Below, piece after piece: positions 26,273 through 37,464 of a stretch of DNA of 64,000 nt. The stretch is taken from assembly GCA_903871735.1 (NCBI GenBank), contig CAIQHU010000071.1, forward strand, positions 1 to 64,000, read 5' to 3'. This DNA comes from an uncultured beta proteobacterium. Lineage in GTDB: Bacteria; Pseudomonadota; Gammaproteobacteria; Burkholderiales; Burkholderiaceae. The first letter of the stretch is position 1, and every line of letters starts with the position of its first letter. The notes under the pieces were generated by a model that saw only the letters and a program-made list of their open reading frames with translations, searched no databases and was not told the DNA's origin. The position numbers were made by a program, and so were the translations under genes.

Positions 26273-27154
26273 TTATTTAAAACTACCGATGCGTTTAAAG
26301 TCACTAAAGTTGAGCCAAACAAAAAATGCTCGCCCAACTAAATTCTTCTCAGGTACAAATCCCCAATATCGAGAATCCAAGCTATTATCCCGATTATCAC
26401 CCATCATAAAATAATGCCCACTGGGCACCTTACAAGTAAAGCCAGTATAGGAATACTGACAATTTTCCATATTTTCAAAAGGCGGCTCCGGATAAAAATT
26501 ACTCGCAAAACCACCCGAGCGCTGCGGATCATTTTCAATCGTATGTGCCGTACCGCCTAAGCTCATCGGGGATGTTTCAAGCCACTGCGTTGCTTGTAAT
26601 GGCTTTTGAGCAAACTGCTGCATCAATTGGGTTTGCTCTATTTCGCCAACCGGCGCAACATAAGGCACCGACTGGTAAGTCAATGCTATTCCATTCACCG
26701 TCAAACGCTTATCGCGATATTCAACAACGTCTCCAGGCACACCAACCACCCGTTTGATGTAATCAACCGACTCGTCCACCGGATACCGAAAGACAACTAC
26801 ATCACCACGTTTTGGCTCGCCTACCTCAATGATTTTTTTATTAACCACCGGAAATCGAACTCCGTATGTAAATTTATTCACTAAAATAAAATCACCAATC
26901 TGTAAGGTCGGTATCATCGAGCCCGAAGGAATCTTAAATGGCTCAAACAAAAACGACCGTAATACAAAGATAAACGCAATAATTGGGAATAAATCCGCCG
27001 TAAACTCCAACCAGATGGGGCGCTTTTGAATCCCTAATGCGCGGTGCCTCTTGGCTAAAAAAAGTTTGTCAATCACCCAAATCAAACCGCAAAAAACAAA
27101 TAAAAATAATAAAATCTTCGCAAAATGCTGGCCAATATTCGCCCAAATACTCAT
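26273..27154 (-). CDS. lepB: Signal peptidase I
   Basis: 293 residues. It releases exported proteins from the membrane, including the Bug receptors encoded here. Two N-terminal hydrophobic segments (about 8-27 and 50-68) anchor it. The catalytic Ser is in [10 protein letters not shown] (box B) and the Lys in [11 protein letters not shown] (box D); [13 protein letters not shown] (box E) is complete. It overlaps lepA by 4 nt (ATGA). An insertion of about 50 residues lies between boxes D and E, normal for this group. Confidence 0.95.
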   Translation of the reverse strand: MSIWANIGQHFAKILLFLFVFCGLIWVIDKLFLAKRHRALGIQKRPIWLEFTADLFPIIAFIFVLRSFLFEPFKIPSGSMIPTLQIGDFILVNKFTYGVRFPVVNKKIIEVGEPKRGDVVVFRYPVDESVDYIKRVVGVPGDVVEYRDKRLTVNGIALTYQSVPYVAPVGEIEQTQLMQQFAQKPLQATQWLETSPMSLGGTAHTIENDPQRSGGFASNFYPEPPFENMENCQYSYTGFTCKVPSGHYFMMGDNRDNSLDSRYWGFVPEKNLVGRAFFVWLNFSDFKRIGSFK

Positions 27155-28959
27155 TTATCCTCCACCTGTAATATCGCTAAAAATGCCTCTTGCGGAATCT
27201 CCACGTTGCCAATTTGTTTCATGCGCTTCTTACCCGCTTTTTGTTTTTCTAATAACTTACGTTTGCGCGAGATGTCGCCACCATAGCACTTTGCTAAAAC
27301 ATTTTTACGTAAGGCCTTGACGTTTTCTCTAGCAATAATGCCGCTCCCAATCGCCGCCTGAATCGCCACATCAAACATCTGTCTAGGGATAATCTCACGC
27401 ATCTTAGAAACCACCTCTCGGCCACGATACTGACTATTACTGCGATGCACAATAATCGATAAGGCATCGACCTTATCGCCATTAATTAAAATATCCACCT
27501 TCACTACATCCGATGGGCGATATTCTTTGAACTCATAATCCATCGAAGCATATCCCCGCGAAATCGATTTCAGGCGATCAAAAAAATCCATCACAATCTC
27601 AGCCATCGGGATTTCATAGGTCAATTGCACCTGCCGACCCAAATATTGCATATTGGTCTGCACCCCACGCTTGCCAGTGCATAAGGTAATGACTGCGCCC
27701 ACATACTCCTGGGGCATGTATAAATTCACAACGACAATCGGCTCTAAAACGTTTGCAATCTTACTAGGCTCTGGCATCTTGGACGGGTTATCAACCGTTA
27801 CCTTGCTTTGATCACTTAACTCGACTTGGTAAACCACCGTCGGGGCCGTCGTAATTAAATCCATGTCAAACTCGCGCTCCAAACGCTCTTGCACAATTTC
27901 CATATGCAATAAACCTAAAAAACCACAACGAAAACCAAAGCCCAAGGCCTGAGAAACTTCTGGCTCGTACTGTAAAGAGGCATCATTTAATTTGAGTTTT
28001 TCTAAGGACTCGCGTAAGGCTTCATACTGATTAGCTTCCACGGGATATAAACCCGCAAAGACCTGTGGCTTGACTTCTTTAAATCCTGGTAAAGGCTCAA
28101 GCGCCGGAACTCGGCCTTGCTGACCTGGGGCGTGCGTGATCGTATCACCTACTTTGGCAGCCTTTAACTCTTTAATACCGGCAATGATGAAGCCAACCTG
28201 GCCAGCACACAGTTCTGCTCGATCAATCGATTTTGGTGTAAAAACCCCAACATGGTCCACTAAATGCGACGAGCCATTGGCCATCAACACAATACGATCT
28301 TTGGGGCGTAAGGTACCATTCTTGATGCGAACCAACATCACCACACCAACATAATTATCAAACCAAGAGTCGACTAATAAAGCCTGCAATGGCGCACTCG
28401 GATCTCCAATCGGCGCCGGCACGCAAGCAATTAAACGCTCAATGACATCCGCTACGCCAAGGCCAGTCTTGGCTGAACAAGTGACAGCGTCCGTAGCATC
28501 AATCCCAATAATGTCCTCAATCTCTTGACTCGCTTTGATCGGGTCGGCTGAGGGTAAATCAATTTTATTGAGCACTGGTACTACTTCAACACCTAATTCA
28601 ATAGCGGTGTAGCAGTTCGCAACGGTCTGCGCCTCAACCCCTTGACTGGCATCAACAACCAATAAAGCACCTTCACATGCCGATAAAGAGCGACTCACCT
28701 CGTACGAAAAATCTACGTGGCCTGGGGTATCTATCAAATTTAAATGATATAACTGCCCATCCCGGGCTTTATAACTCAAAGCCGCTGTCTGAGCCTTAAT
28801 CGTTATCCCGCGCTCTTTTTCAATATCCATCGAGTCGAGCACTTGCTCTTGCATTTCGCGGTCAGACAAACCCCCACATAATTGAATAATGCGATCTGCT
28901 AAGGTCGATTTGCCATGATCAATATGGGCGATGATAGAAAAGTTTCGTATTTGTTTCAT
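27151..28959 (-). CDS. lepA: Elongation factor 4 (LepA) GTPase
   Basis: About 602 residues from the ATG at 28959, with AAAGGA just upstream; an earlier in-frame codon at 28983 has no such site. LepA acts on translating ribosomes under stress and in 30S biogenesis. G motifs are [18 protein letters not shown] and [10 protein letters not shown]. The C-terminus has the LepA-specific [20 protein letters not shown]. It follows degQ and is coupled to lepB. Confidence 0.96.
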   Translation of the reverse strand: MKQIRNFSIIAHIDHGKSTLADRIIQLCGGLSDREMQEQVLDSMDIEKERGITIKAQTAALSYKARDGQLYHLNLIDTPGHVDFSYEVSRSLSACEGALLVVDASQGVEAQTVANCYTAIELGVEVVPVLNKIDLPSADPIKASQEIEDIIGIDATDAVTCSAKTGLGVADVIERLIACVPAPIGDPSAPLQALLVDSWFDNYVGVVMLVRIKNGTLRPKDRIVLMANGSSHLVDHVGVFTPKSIDRAELCAGQVGFIIAGIKELKAAKVGDTITHAPGQQGRVPALEPLPGFKEVKPQVFAGLYPVEANQYEALRESLEKLKLNDASLQYEPEVSQALGFGFRCGFLGLLHMEIVQERLEREFDMDLITTAPTVVYQVELSDQSKVTVDNPSKMPEPSKIANVLEPIVVVNLYMPQEYVGAVITLCTGKRGVQTNMQYLGRQVQLTYEIPMAEIVMDFFDRLKSISRGYASMDYEFKEYRPSDVVKVDILINGDKVDALSIIVHRSNSQYRGREVVSKMREIIPRQMFDVAIQAAIGSGIIARENVKALRKNVLAKCYGGDISRKRKLLEKQKAGKKRMKQIGNVEIPQEAFLAILQVEDK

Positions 28960-29022
28960 GAATTCCTTTAAACGGCTTGCCACAACACAACACCATATTG
29001 GGCTGCAATAAGACGTCTAAGG

Positions 29023-30219
29023 TTATTGTAATGGTTTACTACGTGGCGGCTCTATCTCCACAACCATGACATTTACCTCACGGTTGCTGCCTTTGCGCCA
29101 AACTTGTAATCTGGCACGCGAACCAGGTCTAATTTCACTAATCGCGCGGGTTAAATCAACGCCCCGCTCGATCTCTTTTTCGTTAATCTTCGTGATGACA
29201 TCACCTACCTCTAAGCCTGCTAAGGCTGCTGGAGCGCCTTGCTCAACCGCTCGAATTAACACACCTCGCCGACCAACGAAATTAATACTCTCAGCTAACT
29301 CCTTGGTAAGCTCAGTAATAGTCACCCCAATTCGGCCTCGAACAATCCGTCCATTAACCTTTAACTGCTCAGAAATACGGATCGCTTCATCGATCGGAAT
29401 AGCAAAGGAAATACCCATGTACCCGCCCGATTTACTATATATCTGTGAGTTAATCCCAATAACCTCGCCCCGCGTATTGATCAGCGGCCCGCCAGAATTT
29501 CCCGGATTGATCGCTACATCCGTCTGTATAAAGGGCGTAATGCTATCGTTAGTCTCGCGTCCCTTAGCAGATACGATCCCGGCTGTTACAGTATTATCAA
29601 GCCCAAACGGCGACCCAATCGCTAAAACCCACTCACCAACCCGCACTCGAGAGGAATCCCCAACGGGTAACTTCGGTAAATTACTGGCCTCAATTTTTAC
29701 TAAGGCAACATCTGTCCGAGGGTCTGAGCCAATCAACTTGGCCTTAAACTCGCGCTTGTCGGTCAGAGTGACATAAATCGTCGTTGCCCCTTCAATCACA
29801 TGGGCGTTAGTCAGAATATAACCATTTGAGTCCATGATAAAACCCGAACCAGTCCCCCGATTTTGTTCTTGAGACTGCCCCCCCGGTGGTTGCCCTTTGG
29901 GTGGGGGACTTGGATTGGGTTGCGCTGGCAATGGAATTCCAAAAAAACGCCTTAAAAACTCTGCCTGATCTTGCGGGGTGATGTTCGAAGGCATCTGATA
30001 AACCGCAACTTTTTCCGTCGTCCGGATGTTGACAACTGCTGGACTAGCTTTTTCTACTAAGTCTGCAAAATCAGGAAAACGCCTAAAATTAAGGCTATTG
30101 GGATTATTCTGGTTATTCACATCAAGCTGGGCCAAAACAGGCATAGCCCCAGCAAAAAATAGCAGTGCCGTACAAAAAGCAAGTCGCAACGGACTATACA
30201 GCCAGTCAGAGAGTTTCAT
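29023..30219 (-). CDS. Periplasmic HtrA-family serine protease with one PDZ domain
   Basis: 398 residues with a cleavable signal ending PVLAQ (about 30). The trypsin-like triad is His140 (LTNAHVI), Asp170 (RTDVALVK) and Ser242 (GNSGGP). A Pro/Gln-rich linker (about 97-120) precedes the protease. After the protease there is a single PDZ domain (about 295-385) and then the protein ends, whereas MucD/DegQ proteins normally have two and run to about 450-490 residues. The layout is like DegS, but with a cleavable signal rather than an anchor. It would degrade misfolded envelope proteins or act in stress sensing. It lies between fabF and lepA. Confidence 0.88.
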   Translation of the reverse strand: MKLSDWLYSPLRLAFCTALLFFAGAMPVLAQLDVNNQNNPNSLNFRRFPDFADLVEKASPAVVNIRTTEKVAVYQMPSNITPQDQAEFLRRFFGIPLPAQPNPSPPPKGQPPGGQSQEQNRGTGSGFIMDSNGYILTNAHVIEGATTIYVTLTDKREFKAKLIGSDPRTDVALVKIEASNLPKLPVGDSSRVRVGEWVLAIGSPFGLDNTVTAGIVSAKGRETNDSITPFIQTDVAINPGNSGGPLINTRGEVIGINSQIYSKSGGYMGISFAIPIDEAIRISEQLKVNGRIVRGRIGVTITELTKELAESINFVGRRGVLIRAVEQGAPAALAGLEVGDVITKINEKEIERGVDLTRAISEIRPGSRARLQVWRKGSNREVNVMVVEIEPPRSKPLQ

Positions 30220-30264
30220 AAAAAAAGATTTGATAGCGTGAATAATTAAAATAAAGATTCTATT

Positions 30265-31509
30265 TTAAATTCTTTTGAACACTAGCGTGCCATTCGTCCC
30301 ACCAAAGCCGAAATTGTTTTTAACTGCAATATCCATCTGGACGTCTCTTGCCTCATTGGCACAGTAATCTAAGTCACATTCTGGGTCTTGATTAAAGATG
30401 TTCATCGTCGGTGGAGACTTTTGATGGTACAAGGATAAGACTGTAATCACCGACTCTAAGCCACCCGCACCGCCCAACAAATGCCCAGTCATCGACTTCG
30501 TAGAGTTCACAATCATCTTTTTTGCGTGCGAACCAAAAGCGGCTTTAATAGCCTCAGTCTCGTTCTTATCCCCTAAAGGGGTAGATGTTCCGTGGGCGTT
30601 AATGTATCCCACTTGGTCAGAATTAATACCGCCATCTTTAAGTGCATTAACCATACACCGCTTAGGGCCTTCCATGTTCGGCGCTGTCATATGATAGGCA
30701 TCACCACTCATGCCAAAACCAATTAACTCTGCATAAATACGAGCGCCCCTTGCTGCAGCATGCTCATACTCCTCTAAAACCATGACGCCACCACCCTCAC
30801 CAAGAACGAAACCGTCCCGATCTCTGTCCCAAGGCCTTGATGCAGTTGTCGGGTCATCATTGCGCATAGATAGCGCCCGAGCCGCTGCAAATCCACCAAT
30901 CCCTAAAGGTGAGATCGTCGACTCCGCACCACCCGCTAGCATCACATCGGCATCACCATACTGAATTAAGCGGGCAGCTAAACCAATACTGTGTAGGCCA
31001 GTCGTGCAAGCAGTAACCGCCGCTAAATTAGGCCCTTGCAAATTGAGGTTAATACTTAAATGCCCAGAAATCATATTAATAATTGATCCAGGAACAAAAA
31101 AAGGTGAAATACGCCGAGCACCCCGCGTGGTGTAATCCTGATGCGTGGCTTCAATCATTGGTAAACCACCAATGCCTGAACCAACCATCACCCCAACCCG
31201 TTGCGTATTTTCTTCAGAGATCACAAGGCCGCTATCAGCAAAGGCTTGAGTCCCAGCGGCAATTCCAAAATGGATAAAACTATCCATGTGGCGCGCTTCT
31301 TTAGCAGAAATGTAGTCCTCGATTTGAAAGTCTTTGACCTCACCACCGAATTGAACTGATAAACCCTGCGGATCAAACTTGGTTAAATTGGCTATCCCAG
31401 ACTTACCAGCTAACAAATTTTCCCAAGCGATACCAACTTGGTTACCAACAGGACTAACTAATCCTAAACCAGTGATTACTACCCGGCGTTGGCCTCTTGC
31501 GTAAGACAC
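30265..31509 (-). CDS. fabF: 3-oxoacyl-[acyl-carrier-protein] synthase II
   Basis: 414 residues. It elongates acyl-ACP with malonyl-ACP. The catalytic Cys168 is in AVTACTTGLH, and the two histidines are in NAHGTSTPLGD and TGHLLGGAGG. The N-terminal RRVVITGLGLVSPVG and C-terminal NNFGFGGTNG complete the thiolase fold. It is 5 bp from acpP in the fab cluster. Confidence 0.96.
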   Translation of the reverse strand: MSYARGQRRVVITGLGLVSPVGNQVGIAWENLLAGKSGIANLTKFDPQGLSVQFGGEVKDFQIEDYISAKEARHMDSFIHFGIAAGTQAFADSGLVISEENTQRVGVMVGSGIGGLPMIEATHQDYTTRGARRISPFFVPGSIINMISGHLSINLNLQGPNLAAVTACTTGLHSIGLAARLIQYGDADVMLAGGAESTISPLGIGGFAAARALSMRNDDPTTASRPWDRDRDGFVLGEGGGVMVLEEYEHAAARGARIYAELIGFGMSGDAYHMTAPNMEGPKRCMVNALKDGGINSDQVGYINAHGTSTPLGDKNETEAIKAAFGSHAKKMIVNSTKSMTGHLLGGAGGLESVITVLSLYHQKSPPTMNIFNQDPECDLDYCANEARDVQMDIAVKNNFGFGGTNGTLVFKRI

Positions 31510-31514
31510 TGAAC

Positions 31515-31754
31515 TTAGCCTTGAGCTTTCGAAGTTGCAAAATCAATTGCTAATTGCACAGTAGTAATTTTTTCAGCCTCTTCGTCAGGAATTTCAATTC
31601 CAAACTCATCTTCTAAAGCCATTACTAATTCAACAGTATCAAGCGAATCCGCGCCAAGATCATTGACGAATGAAGATTCGTTTTTAATCTCTGCATCTGT
31701 GACTCCTAACTGCTCAGCCACAATTTTCTTAACGCGTTGTTCAATATTGTCCAT
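31515..31754 (-). CDS. acpP: Acyl carrier protein
   Basis: 79 residues, acidic. It carries growing acyl chains on a phosphopantetheine bound to Ser37 in [15 protein letters not shown]. Helices match the standard ACP fold, beginning [15 protein letters not shown]. It sits between fabG and fabF, and the AcpS that modifies it is encoded about 8 kb away in the same window. Confidence 0.97.
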   Translation of the reverse strand: MDNIEQRVKKIVAEQLGVTDAEIKNESSFVNDLGADSLDTVELVMALEDEFGIEIPDEEAEKITTVQLAIDFATSKAQG

Positions 31755-31810
31755 CTGTTCCCTCCAAGGGCGTTGTTAAATTAAAAGTATTTTATCAGTA
31801 TCGGGAGTTC

Positions 31811-32569
31811 TTATGCGAGATATAAACCGCCATTCACGTGCAAAGTAGCTCCAGTGATATATCCTGCCTGACTAGAAGCTAAAAAACATACCGCCTGAGC
31901 AACATCGAGTGGGGTTCCTAAACGACCCAAAGGAATGTTGATTTTTAAGGCATTTTGCTGATCTTCGGATAATTCACGTGTCATATCCGTGTCAATAAAA
32001 CCCGGTGCAACACAGTTTACCGTGATATTTCTGCTACCAATTTCCCGAGCTAAAGCGCGACTCATGCCAGCTACCCCAGCTTTGGCTGCGGCGTAATTTG
32101 CCTGCCCAGCATTGCCCATATGACCAACAATTGAGGTTACATGCACGATTCTGCCACCCTTAGCCTTCATCATAGGCCTTAAAACAGCCCGCGATAGCCG
32201 AAATACGGCACTTAAGTTGGTGTCAATTACGCAATCCCAGTCTGAATCCTTCATACGCATCGCTAATTGATCACGCGTGATCCCAGCATTATTCACCAGG
32301 ACGTTTAAACCACCGTGCTCTTTCACAACCTCTTCAATAATCGCCTCACAAGCCTTGGGATCATTGACGTTCAAAACGAGTCCTCGCCCTGCAACCGCAA
32401 CCGAAGAACTGGCTGCTAGCGCCTGGGTAATTCCCTGCGCACCTTGCTCGGTAGTGGCTGTACCAATCACGAAGCCACCTTGCTCAGCAAAGTTTTTGGC
32501 AATCGCCTGGCCAATACCACGCGAGGCTCCTGTTACTAATATGATCTGGTCTTGAAATAATGTTGTCAT
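31811..32569 (-). CDS. fabG: 3-oxoacyl-[acyl-carrier-protein] reductase
   Basis: 252 residues of the short-chain dehydrogenase family, reducing 3-oxoacyl-ACP with NADPH. The nucleotide site is TGASRGIGQAIA (about 14-25), and NNAG is followed by the catalytic Ser in VTSIVGHMG and the Tyr-x3-Lys in ANYAAAKAG. The C-terminal ASSQAGYITGATLHVNGG is typical. It is third in the fabH-fabD-fabG-acpP-fabF order. Confidence 0.95.
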   Translation of the reverse strand: MTTLFQDQIILVTGASRGIGQAIAKNFAEQGGFVIGTATTEQGAQGITQALAASSSVAVAGRGLVLNVNDPKACEAIIEEVVKEHGGLNVLVNNAGITRDQLAMRMKDSDWDCVIDTNLSAVFRLSRAVLRPMMKAKGGRIVHVTSIVGHMGNAGQANYAAAKAGVAGMSRALAREIGSRNITVNCVAPGFIDTDMTRELSEDQQNALKINIPLGRLGTPLDVAQAVCFLASSQAGYITGATLHVNGGLYLA

Positions 32570-32626
32570 CAGTTTCTCTGGCTTATCTGTTGTTTATCGT
32601 TGTTTCTTATTGTTTTTCAGGAGTAA

Positions 32627-33574
32627 TTAATGCTCTTGTAATTCACCAAGCACCTGAGTAATTGACTCAGGACTAGAAATACCCAAAATGCGTACCTGAC
32701 TATCAATCCGCTTAACCATACCAGCCAAAACTTTACCCGGGCCGCATTCAACAATATGCGTCACACCCAGCTCTATCATCAACTGGATAATCTGTACCCA
32801 GCGCACCGGTGCATAAGCCTGTCTCGTTAAGGCCTCTTTAATTGCGACTGAGTCCGACAAAATACTCACATCGACATTATTAATCACCTCGATCTGCGGG
32901 GTAGATAATTCAATATCACCCAAATACTCCTGCAAACGTATCGCTGCAGGTTGAAGTAACGAAGAATGAAAAGGCGCAGAAACTGCCAAAGGTACTGCCA
33001 TTTTGGCGCCAGCAGGCTTAGCCATCGCGCAAGCTGTCTCTACCCCGCTCTTGGACCCCGCAATCACAACTTGACTTGGCGCATTGAAGTTTACCGCCTC
33101 AACCACCGACCCAGATACACTCGCCGCCTCTTGACAAAGTCGAATCACCGCTGCGTCGTCTAAACCGACAATAGCTGCCATCCCACCAGAACCTACTGGA
33201 ACCGCCTCCTGCATCGCCTGAGCTCTAAATCGGACCAAAGGCACAGCATCTGCAAATCGCAGCGACTTGGCCACCACGTAAGCTGAATACTCGCCTAAAC
33301 TATGACCCGCCAAAATCTTGGGAATCGGCCCCCCGGCCGCAATCCAAGCACGATAAATCGCAATCGCTGCCGTAAGCATCACCGGCTGGGTATTCTCTGT
33401 TAGCGCAAGTTGCTCGGCTGGCCCCTGATGAATCAGCTGAGCGAGATCTTGCCCAAGCGATTCTGAAGCCTCTTTCAAAGTATCTTGAACCAAGACGTTT
33501 TGCGCAAAGGAGTCAAGCATTCCAACCGCTTGGGAACCTTGACCTGGAAAAATAAATGCAATGTGTTTTTTCAT
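32627..33574 (-). CDS. fabD: Malonyl CoA-acyl carrier protein transacylase
   Basis: 315 residues from the ATG at 33574 (the preceding codon is TTG). It loads malonyl groups onto ACP. The nucleophile Ser92 is in the elbow AGHSLGEYSA, the arginine is in VRFRAQAMQEAV, and the His in VSAPFHSSL. The IFPGQGSQ start is diagnostic. It is downstream of fabH on the same strand. Confidence 0.95.
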   Translation of the reverse strand: MKKHIAFIFPGQGSQAVGMLDSFAQNVLVQDTLKEASESLGQDLAQLIHQGPAEQLALTENTQPVMLTAAIAIYRAWIAAGGPIPKILAGHSLGEYSAYVVAKSLRFADAVPLVRFRAQAMQEAVPVGSGGMAAIVGLDDAAVIRLCQEAASVSGSVVEAVNFNAPSQVVIAGSKSGVETACAMAKPAGAKMAVPLAVSAPFHSSLLQPAAIRLQEYLGDIELSTPQIEVINNVDVSILSDSVAIKEALTRQAYAPVRWVQIIQLMIELGVTHIVECGPGKVLAGMVKRIDSQVRILGISSPESITQVLGELQEH

Positions 33575-33658
33575 CAATGATTTGGTCTATTTTTAAGCTA
33601 TTTTGGACTAATTAGAGTGCCGTACAAAGTAAGCCAAAACCGATTCAATAAGTCAGTT

Positions 33659-34657
33659 TTAGTACCGCACACACGCAGCCCCCCAAGTAAATCCCCCACC
33701 AACCCCTTCTAAGAGTAAGTTCTGCCCACGCAGAACTTTGCCACTACGGATCCCGTCATCTAATGCCAACGGTATCGAGGCCGCCGAAGTGTTGCCTTGC
33801 TGACCTAAAGTGACAAGCACTCGCTCATTGGCAATGCCAAGTTTTTTCGCAGTACCTTCCATAATCCGAATGTTCGCTTGATGCGGTACTAACCAGTCAA
33901 TTTGATTGGCCACTAAACCAGCTTTTTCTAAAGCCTCTAAGCCAACCTGCTCCAATACCTTGACGGCTAATTTAAATACCGCTTGACCGTCCATCGTCAA
34001 AAACCCTGAACCGGCTACGCGGCCGTCGACTACTTGCCCAGGTATACATAAAATATCGCGATATTTACCGTCCGCATGCAAAGCCGAACTGAGGATGCCA
34101 GGCGTATTCGACGCCTCTAAAATAACTGCCCCCGCACCATCTCCAAACAAAACACACGTAGCGCGATCTTGAAAATCGAGAATACGGGAAAACACCTCGG
34201 CGCCAATCACCAAAACCCGCCCATGGGCTCCGGTCTGTATTAAGGAGTCTGCCAAATGTAAGCCATAAATAAACCCCGAACATACTGCCTGAATATCAAA
34301 GGCCGCACATTGGGTTTGAATTCCTAATTTTTGTTGAACAACGCACGCTGTACTCGGAAAACCTCCTAAATAATCGGGCGTAGAAGTGGCTAAGATAATT
34401 AAATCAATATCTCCAGCAACTAAACCAGCAGCATCTAAAGCACGCTGGGCAGAAATTACCGCTAAATCACTGGTTTGCTCTGCAGAAGAAGCAAAATGCC
34501 TCGCAGAAATACCACTCCGAGAAAAAATCCACTCGTCACTTGTCTCAATACCACTAAGCTTTAATTGCTGAGCTAACTCAAAATTATCAACTCGCCGGAT
34601 TGGAAGATAACTCCCCGTGCCAATAATCCGAGCAAATTTTCTTTGGGATAGATTCAT
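33659..34657 (-). CDS. fabH: 3-oxoacyl-[acyl-carrier-protein] synthase III
   Basis: 332 residues. It starts fatty-acid synthesis from acetyl-CoA and malonyl-ACP. The catalytic Cys126 is in [11 protein letters not shown], His in [11 protein letters not shown] and Asn in [12 protein letters not shown]. The substrate-entry residues in SRSGISARH are present. It follows plsX by about 80 bp. Confidence 0.95.
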   Translation of the reverse strand: MNLSQRKFARIIGTGSYLPIRRVDNFELAQQLKLSGIETSDEWIFSRSGISARHFASSAEQTSDLAVISAQRALDAAGLVAGDIDLIILATSTPDYLGGFPSTACVVQQKLGIQTQCAAFDIQAVCSGFIYGLHLADSLIQTGAHGRVLVIGAEVFSRILDFQDRATCVLFGDGAGAVILEASNTPGILSSALHADGKYRDILCIPGQVVDGRVAGSGFLTMDGQAVFKLAVKVLEQVGLEALEKAGLVANQIDWLVPHQANIRIMEGTAKKLGIANERVLVTLGQQGNTSAASIPLALDDGIRSGKVLRGQNLLLEGVGGGFTWGAACVRY

Positions 34658-34738
34658 CTTCGACTATCCTCTTGGGGTGCCCTAGAAAGTCTTGAGGTAT
34701 TGAGGCGAACTGGCTGATAGAGCCAAAACTTGCGAATA

Positions 34739-35797
34739 TTAATTCGTGGCGACATGATCGACTCTCGAATTAGTTGTACCCTCCAAGACAAAATCTGCCT
34801 GTGCAAAAGCTGCCGCGATCTTATCAACCATCTGATTATTGGCAGCTTCATATGCTCTGTTTAGGGCCATAAAAAAACCATACCGATCAGCCGAACCGTG
34901 ACTCTTAATGACTAGCCCACGCAAACCCAGTAACATCGCACCGTTATAACGCCGGTGGTCAGCGCGCTTTTTAAAACGCAATAAAACAGGTAAGGCTAAA
35001 ATCGCTAAAAACTTCGTAAATAGTGATCTGCCAAATTCCTCCTTAATCATCTGCGAAATCCAAGTTGCTAAGCCTTCGCTCGTCTTCAGCGCAACATTAC
35101 CGACAAAACCGTCACAAACAACTACATCGGTGGTGCCTTTAAAAATATCATTGCCTTCAACATTGCCAACAAAATTTAATTGACTCTGCCTGAGTAACTC
35201 ACCAGCTTGCTTGACAACATCGTTGCCTTTGATAACTTCTTCACCAATATTTAATAAACCAATCGTCGGGCGCTCAATCCCTTGAGTAACGCGCACCATA
35301 ATATCTGCCATTTGTGCAAACTGCACTAAATGCCAAGGTTCACAATCGGCATTAGCGCCCAGATCTAAAAGAGTTGTACCAGCAGATTTTTGACTTGGCA
35401 TGCGCGCGGCAATGGCAGGTCGATCGATCCCTTCTAAGGTTTTTAGAACGTAACGCGAAATAGCCATTAATGCTCCAGTATTCCCAGAAGAAACGACTGC
35501 ATCAGCCACCCGATCCTTGACCTGCTCAATAGCGACTCGCATTGAAGAATCTTTTTTTCGACGCAAAGCGATTTCTATCGAGTCATCCGAGTGCACGATT
35601 TCCGTAGCTAATAGAACGCGTATCCGAGAACGCAGTTCACTAGCTGCTGTGCTCAGCGCCGCTTCAATGAGATCTGGTTTTCCTACAAGAATAATCTGAC
35701 AGTCTTCATACTCTTTGAGTATGTCTAAACAAGCAGGAACCGTGACTGAAATACCAAAATCACCACCCATTGCATCAACAGAGATAGTGACAGTCAT
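34739..35797 (-). CDS. plsX: Phosphate acyltransferase
   Basis: 352 residues, slightly long at the C-terminus. It converts acyl-ACP to acyl-phosphate for phospholipid synthesis. Landmarks are VDAMGGDFG at the N-terminus, [10 protein letters not shown] (about 103-112), [22 protein letters not shown] and [11 protein letters not shown]. It heads the fatty-acid genes after rpmF, from which about 140 bp separate it. Confidence 0.95.
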   Translation of the reverse strand: MTVTISVDAMGGDFGISVTVPACLDILKEYEDCQIILVGKPDLIEAALSTAASELRSRIRVLLATEIVHSDDSIEIALRRKKDSSMRVAIEQVKDRVADAVVSSGNTGALMAISRYVLKTLEGIDRPAIAARMPSQKSAGTTLLDLGANADCEPWHLVQFAQMADIMVRVTQGIERPTIGLLNIGEEVIKGNDVVKQAGELLRQSQLNFVGNVEGNDIFKGTTDVVVCDGFVGNVALKTSEGLATWISQMIKEEFGRSLFTKFLAILALPVLLRFKKRADHRRYNGAMLLGLRGLVIKSHGSADRYGFFMALNRAYEAANNQMVDKIAAAFAQADFVLEGTTNSRVDHVATN

Positions 35798-35936
35798 TTA
35801 CTAATCAGTAATACATGAATATTCAGCAACTCACCCCGTCTAAAGCATCCTAAAGACACCTTAGTGGGCATGAATTCTTGCAGAGAATCCATCAAATCAT
35901 TCAAACTAAATTATTCGTGTGAATAAAAAGTGACGA

Positions 35937-36116
35937 TTAATCGTTCTTAGTCTTTACTACCTTACGCCCACGATAATAGCCATTCGGGCTAATATGATGA
36001 CGAAGATGCGTCTCGCCACTCGTTGGCTCAACAGCCAATGAAGGACTGACTAAGAAATCGTGGGATCGGTGCATACCACGTTTGGATGGGGATTTTTTAT
36101 TCTGTTGGACGGCCAT
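35937..36116 (-). CDS. rpmF: 50S ribosomal protein L32
   Basis: 59 residues from the ATG at 36116 ([14 protein letters not shown]). The motif [12 protein letters not shown] and the end [14 protein letters not shown] are diagnostic. No zinc cysteines are present, so it is the C-minus type. It follows yceD, the usual neighbour. Confidence 0.96.
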   Translation of the reverse strand: MAVQQNKKSPSKRGMHRSHDFLVSPSLAVEPTSGETHLRHHISPNGYYRGRKVVKTKND

Positions 36117-36183
36117 ATATGTAACTCCTAAACAATTCATTATCTTAACATGATTTACCCCTGTACCCAAGAGGAAATTGCGA

Positions 36184-36813
36184 TTATGAGTCTAATTTGA
36201 GCTTCTTTAGCCCTAAAAATGGGTTTTTATGGCCTTTTTGCGACTCTATTGGCGCTATTTTTGACTGATCGTCTACCTCCACCAACGCCCCTGCCGAACT
36301 CTTGAATAAGGTACATTCCCCTTGCGAGTGCTTGGGTACCAACGGCAACGCCAATAACACTTCGTCTTCAATAAGCGCCATTAAATCAAATGTGTCACTC
36401 TGGAGCAGTGCATCCTCAACGAAATTATCTATCGGAAAATCCTCAACCTCCTGATGACTCTCTAATAGGACAAATTGTGCAGAAATATCAATTTTTTGCA
36501 AAAACCCTTCCAAACAACGCTGACATTCTAAATGGAGAGCAGTCCTTATTTTTAGGCGTAAACGATAGTCCGTATGTCCGGCAGCCGTATCATCTAACCA
36601 GGTGGCAACCTGCCAATCAATACCCGCCTGTTCGGGCGACTTCTTGGTTACCTCTTCCACCGAACCAGGCCAAATCTCACTCAAAATCCGTGGAAAATGC
36701 TGCAAAGAAAAAAAGCCCTCACCTTGATAAGTCTGACCTGACTTAAAATCAACCTGTCGCAAAGCCGCCTCGCTGGCATGTAAGATTTGGGTACTACATG
36801 GTTTTTGAGACAT
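36184..36813 (-). CDS. YceD/DUF177-family protein
   Basis: About 209 residues from the ATG at 36813, with GAGGT about 10 nt upstream. YceD-family proteins have been linked to 23S rRNA accumulation and are almost always encoded with rpmF, as here. The cysteine pair motif [12 protein letters not shown] (about 98-109) is the family hallmark, and the acidic segment ending [14 protein letters not shown] also matches. It is divergent to maf with a 24-bp gap between start codons. Confidence 0.9.
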   Translation of the reverse strand: MSQKPCSTQILHASEAALRQVDFKSGQTYQGEGFFSLQHFPRILSEIWPGSVEEVTKKSPEQAGIDWQVATWLDDTAAGHTDYRLRLKIRTALHLECQRCLEGFLQKIDISAQFVLLESHQEVEDFPIDNFVEDALLQSDTFDLMALIEDEVLLALPLVPKHSQGECTLFKSSAGALVEVDDQSKIAPIESQKGHKNPFLGLKKLKLDS

Positions 36814-36837
36814 ACAATATACCTCACTTGAAAAATA

Positions 36838-37464
36838 ATGAATCAATCACACCCCCTCATTTTAGCCTCCTCCTCAGTCTACCGAAAAGAGCTCTTAGAA
36901 CGCCTTCATATTCCCTTTACCACCCTTTCCCCAGATCTGGATGAAACCCCTTTACCCAAAGAGTCCCCCACCGAGTTAGTCAAACGACTTTCTCTAGCCA
37001 AAGCCGCTCGGGTTGGAGATCAAAATCCCTCCGCCTGGGTCATCGGCTCTGACCAAGTGGCTGATTTTGCTGGTACTGCTATCGGTAAACCAGGTAATTT
37101 TTCCAATGCCCTTGCTCAACTTCAAAGCATGCGCGGCCATACCGTGATCTTTCGTACCGGCCTATGCCTGTATCAACAACAAACGAGTGCGGTCTTATAT
37201 GACTGCGTTCATACTGCAGTTACTTTTAGAGAACTCGACGACCAGTTTCTACAAAACTACCTGCTTACCGAAAAACCCTATGACTGCGCCGGTAGCGCTA
37301 AATCCGAAGGTTTAGGTATTAGCCTACTCAGCGCTGTGGAAAGTGTCGACCCAACCGCCCTCATCGGCCTCCCGCTAATTCGCTTAACGAGTTTTTTGCT
37401 GTCTGTCGGATTTAAAATCCCTAGTCATTCCCACACACCATTCAACAGAACTTCCTCCAAATGA
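36838..37464 (+). CDS. Maf-family nucleotide pyrophosphatase (YceF-like)
   Basis: 208 residues. Maf proteins hydrolyse non-canonical or methylated nucleoside triphosphates such as m7GTP. The N-terminal ILASSSVYRKELL and the acidic pocket SPDLDE are followed by the catalytic-Asp motif VIGSDQV and the DCAGSAKSEGLG motif. The position opposite yceD-rpmF supports the YceF subgroup. The next gene overlaps it by 4 nt. Confidence 0.88.
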   Translation: MNQSHPLILASSSVYRKELLERLHIPFTTLSPDLDETPLPKESPTELVKRLSLAKAARVGDQNPSAWVIGSDQVADFAGTAIGKPGNFSNALAQLQSMRGHTVIFRTGLCLYQQQTSAVLYDCVHTAVTFRELDDQFLQNYLLTEKPYDCAGSAKSEGLGISLLSAVESVDPTALIGLPLIRLTSFLLSVGFKIPSHSHTPFNRTSSK

